Source: Streptomyces sp. SCUT-3 (lineage in GTDB: Bacteria; Actinomycetota; Actinomycetes; Streptomycetales; Streptomycetaceae). Taken from it: DNA of 64,000 nt. Shown piece by piece: positions 24,669 to 33,862 of this stretch (its first letter is position 1; the number at the start of each line of letters is the position of its first letter). Below the pieces are notes generated by a model. The model was not told where the DNA came from, searched no databases, and was given only the letters and a program-made list of their open reading frames with translations. The position numbers were made by a program, and so were the translations under genes. The stretch covers positions 2,956,001-3,020,000 of the forward strand of contig NZ_CP046907.1 of assembly GCF_014083985.1 (NCBI RefSeq), in the 5' to 3' direction.

Positions 24669-25325
24669 TCAGCCCGCGAGGCGGGCCGCCAAGGCCCGGG
24701 CGCGGTGCTCGACCGCCGAGTGCGCCTCGAGGCGGTTGGCGTCGGCGGCTCCGCGCAGGTCCGCCATGGCCGGGTTGGAGTGGGCCAGGGTGAGTTCCAC
24801 CCGGACGATCTCGGTCTCCAGGCCCAGGCCGTCCCGGAGCACCCTGTGCAGGTACGGGGTGGCGAAGTCCCAGTCCGAGCGCGAGCTCGACGGCCCGTAG
24901 GCGCCGCCGGTCGCGAGGACGACGGTCGCCGGGCGGCCCCGCACGCTCTGCGGCTCGTTGCCGAAGGCGGTGGTGCGGCCGGGCACGATCACGTGGTCCA
25001 GCCAGGCCTTGAAGGTCGAGGGGACCGACCAGTTGTACATCGGCACGCTGAACAGGTAGGCGTCGGCCGAGACCAGCTCGGCGACCAGGGCGTCCTGCAC
25101 CGCCGCGGCGGCCCGCTGGGCGGCGTCGCGGCGCTCGACGGGTACGAAGCGGGAGGCTATGCCGTCGCTGTCCAGGTGGGGCACCGGTTCGGCGGCCACG
25201 TCCCGGTAGGTGACGGAGTTGCCCGGGTGTGCGGCGTCCCACGCCTTGCGGAAGGTGGCGGCGACCTCCCGGGAGACGGAGCCGCCGGGGGTGGCGGAGG
25301 AGTCGATGTGCAGAAGGCGGGCCAT
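24669..25325 (-). CDS. azoR: FMN-dependent NADH:quinone/azo reductase, 218 aa
   Basis: A flavodoxin-like fold of the AzoR family: LHIDSSATPGGSVS binds the FMN phosphate, VPMYNWSVPSTFKAWLDHV and VVLATGGAYGP are conserved flavin contacts. Such enzymes reduce quinones and azo dyes with NAD(P)H and protect against quinone stress. ATG at 25325 with GAGGA upstream. The upstream 220 bases include a 14-bp tandem repeat but no regulator gene. Confidence 0.9.
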   Translation of the reverse strand: MARLLHIDSSATPGGSVSREVAATFRKAWDAAHPGNSVTYRDVAAEPVPHLDSDGIASRFVPVERRDAAQRAAAAVQDALVAELVSADAYLFSVPMYNWSVPSTFKAWLDHVIVPGRTTAFGNEPQSVRGRPATVVLATGGAYGPSSSRSDWDFATPYLHRVLRDGLGLETEIVRVELTLAHSNPAMADLRGAADANRLEAHSAVEHRARALAARLAG

Positions 25326-25485
25326 GGCGGTTCTGTCCTCACGACGGCTGTGCATGGGCTGTGCATGGTTCAACGAACCGCCCATGGGTACTCGGTCTCC
25401 GCCCCGCAGGGCAAGAGCAGGTCCCGCTGCCGCAGGGGTTTGTGTCGCAGGAGGCGGAATCCGCCGCCCGACGGCCCCGGGCCCC

Positions 25486-25527
25486 GGACGGTCGGGCCCG
25501 GACGGTCGGGCCCGGACGGTCGGGCCC
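25486..25527. repeat. 14-bp tandem repeat, three perfect copies
   Basis: GGACGGTCGGGCCC three times, followed by related GC-rich sequence. It lies between the HAD gene stop and the azoreductase promoter region; each unit is partly self-complementary, so it may form alternative hairpins and act as terminator. Confidence 0.85.
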
Positions 25528-25549
25528 GGGGGGGGCCGGACCCGGGCGG

Positions 25550-26392
25550 TCAGACCCGGGCGGCGGGGAAGAGCTTCTCCAGGACGAGCGCGATCCCGTC
25601 CTCGTCGTTGGAGGCGGTCACCTCGTCGGCCACGGACTTCAGCTCCGGGTGGGCGTTGGCCATCGCCACGCCGTGCGCCGCCCAGCGGAACATCGGGACG
25701 TCGTTGGGCATGTCGCCGAACGCGATGGTGTCCCGGGAGGTCAGGCCCAGCCGCCGCGCGGCCAGCGACAGGCCGGTGGCCTTGGTCAGCCCGGCAGGCA
25801 GCAGTTCGACGATCCCGGCGCCCGCCATCGTGACGCCGACGAGGTCGCCCGCCACGCGCACGGCGGTGGCGGCCAGTTCGTCGTCGTCCAGCTCGGGGTG
25901 CTGGATGTAGAGCTTGTTCAGCGGGGCGCTCCACAGCTCGTCGTGGCCGGCCGCCCCCAGCACCGGCAGGCCCGGATGGAACCGGTACCCCGGGCCGACG
26001 ACGACCTCGCCGTCCAGACCGTCGCGGCTGGCGGCCAGCGCCAGCGGTCCCGCCTCCGCCTCGATCCTGGCCACTGCCGTAGCCGCCGTCCGGCGGTCCA
26101 GGGTGAGCGAGGTCAGCAGGCGGTGCTCGCCCGCGTGGTAGACCTGCGCGCCCTGTCCGCACACGGCGAGGCCGCGGTAGTCCAGCTCGTCGAGGACCTG
26201 CTTGGCCCACGGCACCGCGCGGCCGGTGACGACGATGTGCGCCGCGCCGGCCGCGGTGGCCGCGGCCAGCGCCGCACGCGACCGCTCCGAGACGGTGTCG
26301 TCGCCGGTCAGCAGCGTCCCGTCGAGGTCGGTGGCGACGAGACGGTACGGGAGGTCGGCGCCGTGGCGCGCCGGGCTCTGGCCGGGGATCAC
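25550..26392 (-). CDS. Cof-type HAD-superfamily phosphatase, 280 aa
   Basis: Motif [10 protein letters not shown], motif II VVTGR, motif III Lys in TKATGL, motif [13 protein letters not shown]; a cap domain lies between about residues 85 and 190. The GTG at 26392 overlaps the serS stop (GTGA), so it is cotranscribed and coupled with serS, an arrangement conserved in actinomycetes. Substrate probably a phosphorylated sugar or a damaged metabolite; possibly a repair role for seryl-adenylate or serine metabolism, which is speculation. Confidence 0.88.
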   Translation of the reverse strand: MIPGQSPARHGADLPYRLVATDLDGTLLTGDDTVSERSRAALAAATAAGAAHIVVTGRAVPWAKQVLDELDYRGLAVCGQGAQVYHAGEHRLLTSLTLDRRTAATAVARIEAEAGPLALAASRDGLDGEVVVGPGYRFHPGLPVLGAAGHDELWSAPLNKLYIQHPELDDDELAATAVRVAGDLVGVTMAGAGIVELLPAGLTKATGLSLAARRLGLTSRDTIAFGDMPNDVPMFRWAAHGVAMANAHPELKSVADEVTASNDEDGIALVLEKLFPAARV

Positions 26393-27666
26393 TTGGCGAC
26401 GGGCTCCAGCACCTCGCGGCCGCCGAGGTACGGGCGCAGGATCTCGGGCACCACCACCGAGCCGTCGGCCTGCTGGTGGTTCTCGAAGATCGCGACGATC
26501 GTGCGCGGCACGGCGCAGAGCGTGCCGTTGAGCGTGGCCAGCGGCCGGACGCCGTTCTCGTCGCGCATGCGCACCGACAGCCGCCGCGCCTGGAACTCGC
26601 GGCAGTTGGACGCCGAGGTCAGCTCGCGGTACTTGCCCTGGGTGGGGATCCACGCCTCGCAGTCGTACTTGCGGGTCGCGGACGCGCCGAGGTCGCCGGA
26701 GGCCACGTCGATGACGCGGAACGGCAGGCCGAGCGCGTTCAGCCACTGCTTCTCCCAGGCCAGCAGCCGCTCGTGCTCGGCGACCGAGTCCTCGGGCGCG
26801 ACGTACGAGAACATCTCGACCTTGTCGAACTGGTGGACGCGGAAGATGCCCCGGGTGTCCTTGCCGTAGGTGCCGGCCTCGCGGCGGAAGCAGGGCGAGA
26901 ACCCGGCGTAGCGGCGCGGCAGCGACTCCGCGTCGACGATCTCGTCCATGTGGTAGGCGGCGAGCGGGACCTCGGAGGTGCCGACCAGGTAGAAGTCGTC
27001 CTTCTCCAGGTGGTAGACGTTCTCCGCGGCCTGGCCCAGGAATCCGGTGCCCTCCATGGCGCGCGGCTTGACCAGCGCGGGGGTGAGCATCGGCACGAAG
27101 CCAGCCTCGGTGGCCTGTGCGATCGCCGCGTTCACCAGGGCGAGTTCGAGCAGTGCGCCGACGCCGGTCAGGTAGTAGAAGCGTGAGCCGGAGACCTTGG
27201 CGCCGCGCTCGGTGTCGATGGCGCCGAGGAGCTGGCCGATCTCGAGGTGGTCCTTGGGCTCGAATCCCTCGGCGGCGAAGTCCCTCGCCTCGCCGTGCGT
27301 CTCGAGGACGACGAAGTCCTCCTCGCCGCCGACGGGGACGTCGGGCTCGACGATGTTGGACAGCTGCAGCAGCAGGCGCTGTGCCTCGGCCGCCGCCTCG
27401 TCCTGCTCGGCGTCGGCGGCCTTGACCGCGGCCGACAGCTCACCCGCCTGCTTGAGCAGTTCGGCCTTCTCGTCCCCCTGGGCCTTGGGGATGCGCTTGC
27501 CGAGGGTCTTCTGCTCGGCGCGCAGCTGGTCGAAGCGGACGCCGGACGACCTGCGCCGCTCGTCGGCGGAGAGGAGCGCGTCGACGAGTTCGACGTCCTC
27601 TCCACGGGCGCGCTGGGACGCGCGGACACGGTCGGGGTCCTCACGGAGCAGGCGAAGGTCAATCAC
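26389..27666 (-). CDS. serS: seryl-tRNA synthetase
   Basis: A 425-aa class II synthetase. Residues 1-105 form the long antiparallel coiled coil (tRNA-binding arm) rich in Glu, Lys, Arg and Ala; class II motif 2 is in [19 protein letters not shown] and motif 3 in [19 protein letters not shown]. It charges the tRNA-Ser species, two of which are in this window. GTG start with no strong ribosome site; the promoter lies in the 437-base region shared with pheA's 3' side. Followed by a coupled HAD gene. Confidence 0.97.
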   Translation of the reverse strand: MIDLRLLREDPDRVRASQRARGEDVELVDALLSADERRRSSGVRFDQLRAEQKTLGKRIPKAQGDEKAELLKQAGELSAAVKAADAEQDEAAAEAQRLLLQLSNIVEPDVPVGGEEDFVVLETHGEARDFAAEGFEPKDHLEIGQLLGAIDTERGAKVSGSRFYYLTGVGALLELALVNAAIAQATEAGFVPMLTPALVKPRAMEGTGFLGQAAENVYHLEKDDFYLVGTSEVPLAAYHMDEIVDAESLPRRYAGFSPCFRREAGTYGKDTRGIFRVHQFDKVEMFSYVAPEDSVAEHERLLAWEKQWLNALGLPFRVIDVASGDLGASATRKYDCEAWIPTQGKYRELTSASNCREFQARRLSVRMRDENGVRPLATLNGTLCAVPRTIVAIFENHQQADGSVVVPEILRPYLGGREVLEPVAK

Positions 27667-28103
27667 GGGTACAGGCTACCGGTGCGGCAGGCGGGCGCTC
27701 GACCCCCGGACGGGCGACTGCGGGCGGGTCCCGGCCGTCCGGCCGTGCGGTGCGGCGGTGCGGCGGAGCATTGCTGTCCCCGAGTTATCCACAGTTCTTC
27801 GGTGGAGGAGAAGCTTTTCCACAGGCGGTGTGGAAGGCGGGTCGCTGTCGGAATTGTTCATCCCGCTCCGGTTGCGGTGCGTGACGCATTTCCGATTCCG
27901 GAGGACTTCGCTCTCTCTTTCGAGGGTAATTCGCCACCTGAACGATTTGATCGAAGGATTTCCCTCGATCGGGGTGGTGTGCACCCCTGTGGGCTCCTTC
28001 GCCCCCTGTGGGGTGATTTGTCGACGATGAGGGTTTCCGGGGGCGGGTTGTCCCCAGCGGCCGCCGCACCCTGTGGATAAGTAGACCGTTTTCCACAGAC
28101 GGG
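27667..28103. promoter_or_regulatory. serS-pheA intergenic region with DnaA-box cluster
   Basis: 437 bases without a gene, clearly richer in A/T than its surroundings. Perfect DnaA boxes TTATCCACA occur at 27785-27793 (plus) and 28072-28080 (minus, as TGTGGATAA); TTTTCCACA occurs at 27815-27823 and 28089-28097; near matches include 28048-28056 and 27829-27837. Both perfect pairs are about 9-30 bases apart from a second box, suited to cooperative binding. The serS promoter must also lie here. DnaA-box clusters outside oriC are known in S. coelicolor and titrate DnaA. Confidence 0.8.
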
Positions 28104-29033
28104 TCAGGCGCGGCCGTCCAGGCATCGCGCCAGCCAGTCCGAGGCGTCGGTGAAGTCCTTGTCCGTGGTCCCCGGCCGCAGGGCCGGACGCACCCGGTCC
28201 GCCCTCGGGTACGAGCCCAGGAACCGCACGCCCGGGCAGATCCGCTTCAGACCGGTGAGCGCCTCGCCCACCCGGCGGTCGGCGATGTGGCCCTCGCAGT
28301 CCACCGAGAAGCAGTACCGGCCGATCCCCTCGCCGGTCGGCCGGGACTCGATGCGCACCAGGTTGACCCCGCGCACCGCGAACTCCTGGAGCAGCTCCAG
28401 CAGCGCACCCGGGTGGTCGTCGCCCAGCCACAGCACCACGGACGTCCGGTCCGCACCCGTCGGCGCCGACGGCCGCCCCGGCAGGCCGGCGAGCACGAAC
28501 CGGGTGGCGGCGTTCTGCGCGTCGTGGATGTCGGTCACCAGCGGCTGCAGCCCGTACATCGCGGCCGCGAACTCGCCCGCGAACGCCCCGTCGAACCGGC
28601 CCTCCTGCACCTGCCGCGCCCCGTCGGCGTTGGACGCCGCGGACTCCCAGCGCGCGTCCGGCAGGTTCGCCGACAGCCACCTGCGCACCTGCGGCTGGGC
28701 CACCGGGTGCCCGGTGACGGTCTTGACGTCGGCCAGCGTCGTGCCCGGACGCACCAGCAGGGCGAACGTGATCGGCAGCAGCACCTCGCGGTAGATCATC
28801 AGCGGGGCGCCGGTGGCCAGCTCGTCCAGGGTCGCGTTGACCCCGCCCTCGACCGAGTTCTCGATCGGCACGAACGCGCCGCCGGCCTCGCCGGCCCGCA
28901 CCGCGTCCAGCGCGGCCGGCACCGACACCATCGGGACCAGCTCCCTCGTCCCCGCCTCCGGCAGGGTGCGCAGCGCGGCCTCGGTGAACGTGCCCGCGGG
29001 CCCCAGATAGGTGTATCGGCCGGACGACATCAT
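28104..29033 (-). CDS. pheA: prephenate dehydratase with ACT domain
   Basis: 309 residues. The catalytic PDT domain (1-190) has YTYLGPAGTFTE, PIENSVEGGV and the TRF motif in NAATRFVLAG; the C-terminal ACT domain carries GALLELL and ESRPT, the pocket for feedback inhibition by phenylalanine. It decarboxylates and dehydrates prephenate to phenylpyruvate. ATG at 29033 is chosen; a GTG three codons upstream and an ATG just inside are alternatives. No Shine-Dalgarno is present, but TATCGT 7 bases upstream could be a -10 for a leaderless mRNA. Confidence 0.95.
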   Translation of the reverse strand: MMSSGRYTYLGPAGTFTEAALRTLPEAGTRELVPMVSVPAALDAVRAGEAGGAFVPIENSVEGGVNATLDELATGAPLMIYREVLLPITFALLVRPGTTLADVKTVTGHPVAQPQVRRWLSANLPDARWESAASNADGARQVQEGRFDGAFAGEFAAAMYGLQPLVTDIHDAQNAATRFVLAGLPGRPSAPTGADRTSVVLWLGDDHPGALLELLQEFAVRGVNLVRIESRPTGEGIGRYCFSVDCEGHIADRRVGEALTGLKRICPGVRFLGSYPRADRVRPALRPGTTDKDFTDASDWLARCLDGRA

Positions 29034-29154
29034 GAACGCCACGATAGCGACCGGCGCGGCGGTCCGCGCCGGTCGTCCGCACTGCGGGCCGACCGGCCGG
29101 CGGCCCGCGGCGCGCGGCGCGGACGACCGGGCGGCCGGGCGGCAGGGAGGGCGG

Positions 29155-30390
29155 TCAGGACTCCAGCAGCCGCTGCCCCACGTACTCCCCCCGCTTCGCG
29201 CCCCCGGGGACCGCGAACAGTGCGCTCGTCTCGTGCCGCAGGAACCGCGACAGCCCGTCGCCGCGGTCCAGCTTGCGCTGCACCGGGACGAAGCCGCGCC
29301 GGGGGTCCGCCTGCCAGGCGACGAACAGCAGCCCCGCGTCCGGCACCCCGTCCGCGTCGAACCCGTCGTGGTAGGAGAACGAGCGGCGCAGCATCGCCGC
29401 CCCGCCGTTCTCCGACGGCGCCGCGACCCGCACGTGCGCGTCCCCCGGGACCGCCAGCGACCCGTCGGGGTTCTGCTTGCCCAGGTCCACCGGGGTGGTC
29501 TCGGTGCCGCCGGACAGCGGGGCGCCGTCCGACTTGCGCCGTCCGATCACCCGGTCCTGCTGCTCGCCGCTCAGGTTGTCCCAGGCGTCCAGCAGCATCC
29601 GGATGCGGCGGACCACCGCGTAGCTGCCGCCCGCCATCCACTCCGGGTCGCCGCCGGCCGGCACGAAGACCCGCTCCTCGAAGTCCGCGTCCGACGGCTT
29701 GGGGTTGTTGGTGCCGTCGACCTGGCCCATCAGGTTGCGCATCGACATCGGCCGCGCGGTCGCCCCCGGCGCCCGGTTGAACCCGTTCATCTGCCAGCGC
29801 ACCCGGGCCGTGCCGTCCGCCGCGCGCTGCAGGGTCCGCAGGGCGTGGAAGGCCACCAGGGCGTCGTCGGCCCCGATCTGCACGAACAGGTCGCCGTCGC
29901 TGCGGTCGGCGTCCAGGGCGTCGGCGGAGAAGGACGGCAGCGGGGCCAGCGCGTCGGGGCGCCGGGACTTCAGCCCCGTGCGGTCGAAGAACGACGCGCC
30001 GAAGCCGAAGGTGACCGTCAGGGACGACGGCCCGGCGTCCGCCGCCACCAGGTCGTCCCCGTCGGGCGCCCCGCCCCGCGTCATCGCCTCCGCCGCGGCC
30101 GACCACCGGCGCATCAGGGCCGCGGCCTCCTTGCGCCGGGCGCCCGCCACCAGGTCGAACGCCACCAGGTGGGCGTGGGACTGCAGGGCGGTGGTGATGC
30201 CGGCCTGACGGGCGCCGTGGAAGGGCACGGACGCCGCGCCCAGAGAGGTGAGGGGCGCCGGGGCGTCGCCGGAGGCGAGGGCGTGCCCCGCCACGCCGCC
30301 CGCCGCACCCGCCACGAGGCCGGCGGCGCCGGCCCCCGCGGCCGTCCCCAGCAGCCGACGCCGGGAGATCGTGCTTTCGTGCTCGTGCAT
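29155..30390 (-). CDS. Tat-exported DyP-type haem peroxidase (EfeB-like), 411 aa
   Basis: The N terminus has a twin-arginine signal (SRRRLLGTAAGAGAAGLVAG). The mature part contains the GxxDG motif as GQVDGTNN, the C-terminal RHETSALFAVPGG with the haem-ligand region, and the FSYHDG stretch. DyP peroxidases oxidise dyes, haem or Mn with H2O2. The ATG overlaps the CopC-CopD stop (TGATG), so it is the last gene of the copper operon. In S. lividans a similar DyP with a copper oxidase has been linked to copper-dependent morphogenesis. Confidence 0.93.
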   Translation of the reverse strand: MHEHESTISRRRLLGTAAGAGAAGLVAGAAGGVAGHALASGDAPAPLTSLGAASVPFHGARQAGITTALQSHAHLVAFDLVAGARRKEAAALMRRWSAAAEAMTRGGAPDGDDLVAADAGPSSLTVTFGFGASFFDRTGLKSRRPDALAPLPSFSADALDADRSDGDLFVQIGADDALVAFHALRTLQRAADGTARVRWQMNGFNRAPGATARPMSMRNLMGQVDGTNNPKPSDADFEERVFVPAGGDPEWMAGGSYAVVRRIRMLLDAWDNLSGEQQDRVIGRRKSDGAPLSGGTETTPVDLGKQNPDGSLAVPGDAHVRVAAPSENGGAAMLRRSFSYHDGFDADGVPDAGLLFVAWQADPRRGFVPVQRKLDRGDGLSRFLRHETSALFAVPGGAKRGEYVGQRLLES

Positions 30391-32423
30391 CACTGGATCC
30401 GCAGCTTTCTCATCACGGTGACCTGGTCGATCTCGGAGGTCCGGAGGGTCACGTCCATCTCCCACTCCCCCGCGTAGGGCAACTGGACCCGGTCGGCGGT
30501 CCAGTACCCGAGCCCCACACGGCGCACGTCCGCCGTCAGCGGGCCCACGTCCTTCGACGGCAGGGTGAAGGAGATCTTCAGCTCCTCCACGTCCATCGGC
30601 CTCCCGTTCAGGTCCTTCAGGGAGACACCGAGCCGGTTGCCGCCGGCCCGGCCCGGGTCCAGGCCGACCAGCGCCGTCCCGGAACCCGTCGGCCCGCACA
30701 GGTCGTGGACGACGGTGGTCGTGACCGGGAAGTCGGCCAGCGCGGTGCTCGCGTCCGCGGCTGAGGCGGTGGACTCGGCCTCCGCACGGCCCGGCTGGGT
30801 GCCGGTCAGCAGCGTGGTGACGGCCAGCACGGCCGCCGCGACCGCGACCTCGGCGAGGACCGACCGGCGCAGCCCCGCGCGGTGCGGGTCCGAGTCCCGC
30901 TCCCGCCGGACCCGGGCCGCCGCCACGGCGGCCCGCTGCCGCGCCAGCTGCGCGGCCCGTACCGGGTCCTCGGTCCGTACCGGGTCCTCGGTCCGTACCC
31001 GGCCCGCGTCCCCGGCGTCCGTCCCGCTCCCGGCCGCGCCCGCTCCTGCGTCCGCGCCCGCTCCTGCGTCCGCGCCCGCTCCTGCGCTCGCGTTCGCGTC
31101 CTCGGGGCGGGCCGACTCCGGGGAGCCGACGGCCGCCGGCGGAGCGTCCGCAGCCGCACGCATGCGCGCGGTCCGGCCGCGCGACAGCCACGCCCCGACG
31201 AGCAGCAGCGCGACCAGGCCGATCTTCAGCGCCAGCAGCCTGCCGTACCCGGTGGTGGCGAACGCCTCCCACGAGCCCAGCTGCCGCCAGCTCTGGTAGG
31301 CCCCGGTCGCCACCAGCACCACCACGGCGGCGAACGCCAGCCGGGAGAACCGCGTCACGGCCCGCACGTCCACACCGTCGCCGGTGCTCCGGTACAGCCC
31401 GGTCAGCAGCGCCGCGACGCCGCCCAGCCAGACGGCCATCGCCACCAGGTGCAGCATGTCCACCGGCACCGACAGCCACGGCATGATGCCCACCGAGGCG
31501 TGCTCGACGGTGGCCCAGGTCCCTGCCAGGCCGAGGGCGAGGACCGCGCCGCCGATGCCGAGGCCGCGCGCGAGGTCCCTGCGCCCGGCCGGGTCCGTCC
31601 ACCGGGTGAACGGGCCGGTCAGCACGGCCAGGAACCCCCCGGCCACCGCCAGCAGCAGCAACCGGGCGGCGAGCGCCGTCCCCGGCCCGGTGGCCAGGGT
31701 CTCCCTGACCGTGCCGGGGGCGAACGCCGAGCCCAGCCCGCCGCCGGCGGTGTAGGGGCCGCGGAGCAGCAGCAGGGCGAGGGCGGACAGCAGCATCGCG
31801 GCCCACCCGCCCAGCAGCAGTCGCCGCACCGGCCGCACCGCGGCGCCGCGGTGCCAGCAGCCCACCAGCAGGGCCCCGGTGCCGACCAGCAGCGCGTACC
31901 CGCCGTAGGCGACGTACCGCGCGACGTCGTACAGGACGCCCACCGCGCCTTCCCCGGCCCGCTGCTCGGGCAGGGCGGCGGAGGTCTGCGAAGGGGCCCC
32001 GACGGAGAAGGTGAAGGCCCCGGAGACGGGGTGGCTGTCGCCGGAGACCGCCTTCCACGCCACGGTGAACGTGCCGTCCGGCAGCCCGGCGCGCAGCCGG
32101 ACGGAGGCGGTGCGGGCGTCGCCGCCGGTGTGGCGGGCACCGCCCTCGTCGACCCGTCGGCCGTCCGGGTCCAGGACCCGGACGGAGTCGGCGGACAGCA
32201 GGACGCTCTCGGAGAACCCGAGGGAGACCTGCCGGGGCGCGCCGGCCAGCACCGACTCCCGGGCGGGATCGGTGCTGACCAGCGCTGCGTGTGCCGAAGC
32301 CGGCGCGGCGCCGCCCAGCAGGAGGGCGACGGCCCCGGCCAGGACCGCGAGCAGGGCTGTGAGCCGGGTCGCGGGCCGGACCGTGAGCAGGGCCGCGACC
32401 CGCCTGCGTGCGGCTGCCGCCAT
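30390..32423 (-). CDS. CopC-CopD fusion copper protein with C-terminal extracellular domain, 677 aa
   Basis: After a signal peptide, AHAALVSTDP starts the CopC domain (His1 binds copper once the signal is removed), through about residue 145. Eight membrane helices of CopD follow (about 160-440) with conserved VPVDMLHLVAMAVWLGG. Then an Ala/Gly/Asp-rich linker with 18-bp tandem repeats and, after another membrane helix, a YtkA-like C-terminal domain. It imports or handles copper at the membrane. ATG at 32423 with GGAGA upstream, overlapping the previous gene. Confidence 0.92.
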   Translation of the reverse strand: MAAAARRRVAALLTVRPATRLTALLAVLAGAVALLLGGAAPASAHAALVSTDPARESVLAGAPRQVSLGFSESVLLSADSVRVLDPDGRRVDEGGARHTGGDARTASVRLRAGLPDGTFTVAWKAVSGDSHPVSGAFTFSVGAPSQTSAALPEQRAGEGAVGVLYDVARYVAYGGYALLVGTGALLVGCWHRGAAVRPVRRLLLGGWAAMLLSALALLLLRGPYTAGGGLGSAFAPGTVRETLATGPGTALAARLLLLAVAGGFLAVLTGPFTRWTDPAGRRDLARGLGIGGAVLALGLAGTWATVEHASVGIMPWLSVPVDMLHLVAMAVWLGGVAALLTGLYRSTGDGVDVRAVTRFSRLAFAAVVVLVATGAYQSWRQLGSWEAFATTGYGRLLALKIGLVALLLVGAWLSRGRTARMRAAADAPPAAVGSPESARPEDANASAGAGADAGAGADAGAGAAGSGTDAGDAGRVRTEDPVRTEDPVRAAQLARQRAAVAAARVRRERDSDPHRAGLRRSVLAEVAVAAAVLAVTTLLTGTQPGRAEAESTASAADASTALADFPVTTTVVHDLCGPTGSGTALVGLDPGRAGGNRLGVSLKDLNGRPMDVEELKISFTLPSKDVGPLTADVRRVGLGYWTADRVQLPYAGEWEMDVTLRTSEIDQVTVMRKLRIQ
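31036..31071. repeat. in-frame 18-bp tandem repeat in the CopD linker
   Basis: GCGCCCGCTCCTGCGTCC twice in perfect form, followed by a degenerate third copy, giving Gly/Ala/Asp repeats. A second 18-bp pair lies at 30958-30993 in the same linker. Confidence 0.85.
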
Positions 32424-32425
32424 CG

Positions 32426-33061
32426 TCACTTCTCCGAACTGTGCATCGAGTCCGAGCCGTGCATCGAGTCCGAGCCGTGCATCATGTTCGTCCCGTGCAT
32501 GGCGCCCCCGTCACCGGCCTTGCCGGAGTCCTCGGACCCGCCGGGCCGGTAGGTCATGGGCTTCACGTCGACCTCGAGCTCGATCGGGTCGGACTTGGCG
32601 AAGTGCAGCGTCAGCTCGACGGTGTCGCCCTCCTTCAGCTTCTTCTCCAGCTCCACGAACATGATGTGGTTGCCGCCGCGCTCCAGGACGAGCTTGCCGT
32701 TCGCGGGGACGTCGTACCCGTCGACCTGCTGCATCTTCGTGCCCTTGACGGTGTGCATCTGGGTCTCGCCGGTGAGGTTGCTGGTGACCTTCACCACGCG
32801 GTCCGCGACGGGGCCCGAGTTGTGGACGACCAGGTAGGCGGCGCCCATGGTGTCCTTGGCCGGGGCCGGTATGTAGGCGTCGGCGACCTTCAGCTGCGGG
32901 CGCGCCGCGGCGGTCCCGTCCGCCGCGCCGGCCTTCGCGGAGGCGGAGGCCGCGGGGGTCCCCTCCGCCTTGTCCCCGGTGTCGTCGGCTCCGCAGCCGG
33001 CCAGGACCGCGCTCAGCGCGAGGGCGGCGGCGGCGGTGGTGATGCGCAGGGCGGTGTTCAT
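32426..33061 (-). CDS. PCu(A)C-family copper chaperone lipoprotein, 211 aa
   Basis: A lipoprotein signal (SAVLAGCGADD, Cys lipobox) anchors it outside the membrane. The PCuAC domain has the HxxxxxxM-...-GGNHIMF copper motif. The tail MHGTNMMHGSDSMHGSDSMH is unusually Met/His-rich and may bind extra Cu(I). Such chaperones deliver copper to the CuA site of cytochrome oxidase with SCO. Its stop overlaps the next start and its start overlaps the SCO stop (ATGA). Confidence 0.93.
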   Translation of the reverse strand: MNTALRITTAAAALALSAVLAGCGADDTGDKAEGTPAASASAKAGAADGTAAARPQLKVADAYIPAPAKDTMGAAYLVVHNSGPVADRVVKVTSNLTGETQMHTVKGTKMQQVDGYDVPANGKLVLERGGNHIMFVELEKKLKEGDTVELTLHFAKSDPIELEVDVKPMTYRPGGSEDSGKAGDGGAMHGTNMMHGSDSMHGSDSMHSSEK

Positions 33062-33747
33062 GCCTCGGTTCCTTCGAGCAGCAGGGGAAGATCGTGGGTG
33101 AAGTCCTCCGGGGTGGTGCCGGAGGTGTAGATGACGTGGGCCTTGTCGTCCTTCGGCGAGTAGGCGAGGACCTGCGCACCGTGGTCGACGGTGACGGTGC
33201 CGTCCTTCTCCTTCTCGGGCGCGTCCACGGAGACGCCGACGGCCCGGGCGGCCTTCTGGATGTCGTCGAACGAGCCGGTCAGGCCGACGAAGGAGGAGTC
33301 GAAGGCGTCCAGCCAGGAGCGCAGCTCCTCGGGGGTGTCCCGCTCGGGGTCGGTGGTGACGAAGACGACCCGCAGCTCCTTCTGCTCCTTCGCGCTCAGC
33401 TTCTCCTTGGCGATCGCGATGTCGCCCATGGTGGTCGGGCACACGTCGGGGCAGTGGGTGTAGCCGAAGTAGAGCAGCGTCGGCCTGCCCGCCGTCTCCT
33501 TCAGCAGGTCGTACTTCTCGCCGTCGGTGTCGGTCAGGACGACGTCCGGCTTGTCGTAGGGGGCGCCGAGGGACGTCCCCTTGTACGGGGAGTCGGAGGC
33601 CGGCGTGGACACGACGACGGCCGGCTCCCCGGCGTCCTCCCCGGAGCCGCCGCACGCGGCGAGGGTGAGGGAGAGCGCGCCGGCGCAGACCAGCGCGGCG
33701 GCGAGCCGCAGCGGGGACCGGCGTGGTCCGGTGGTGGTGCTTGGCAT
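33058..33747 (-). CDS. SCO1/SenC-family copper chaperone for cytochrome oxidase, 229 aa
   Basis: Lipoprotein signal (LTLAACGGS). Thioredoxin-like fold with the copper-binding CPDVC (CxxxC) motif and the conserved His in VDHGAQVLAY. Inserts copper into CuA of cytochrome c oxidase and in streptomycetes is needed for morphogenesis at low copper. Part of the six-gene copper operon, coupled to the PCuAC gene. Confidence 0.94.
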   Translation of the reverse strand: MPSTTTGPRRSPLRLAAALVCAGALSLTLAACGGSGEDAGEPAVVVSTPASDSPYKGTSLGAPYDKPDVVLTDTDGEKYDLLKETAGRPTLLYFGYTHCPDVCPTTMGDIAIAKEKLSAKEQKELRVVFVTTDPERDTPEELRSWLDAFDSSFVGLTGSFDDIQKAARAVGVSVDAPEKEKDGTVTVDHGAQVLAYSPKDDKAHVIYTSGTTPEDFTHDLPLLLEGTEA

Positions 33748-33862
33748 GCGTGTTTCTTTCGGGCAGAGGGGTCCGGGGCACTGGGGCACCCGGATCGGGG
33801 GGTACCCGGCGGTCCGGGCCGGCCGGCCGCCCCGCGGGGGGCGTCCGGCCGGCTTCCGGCCG

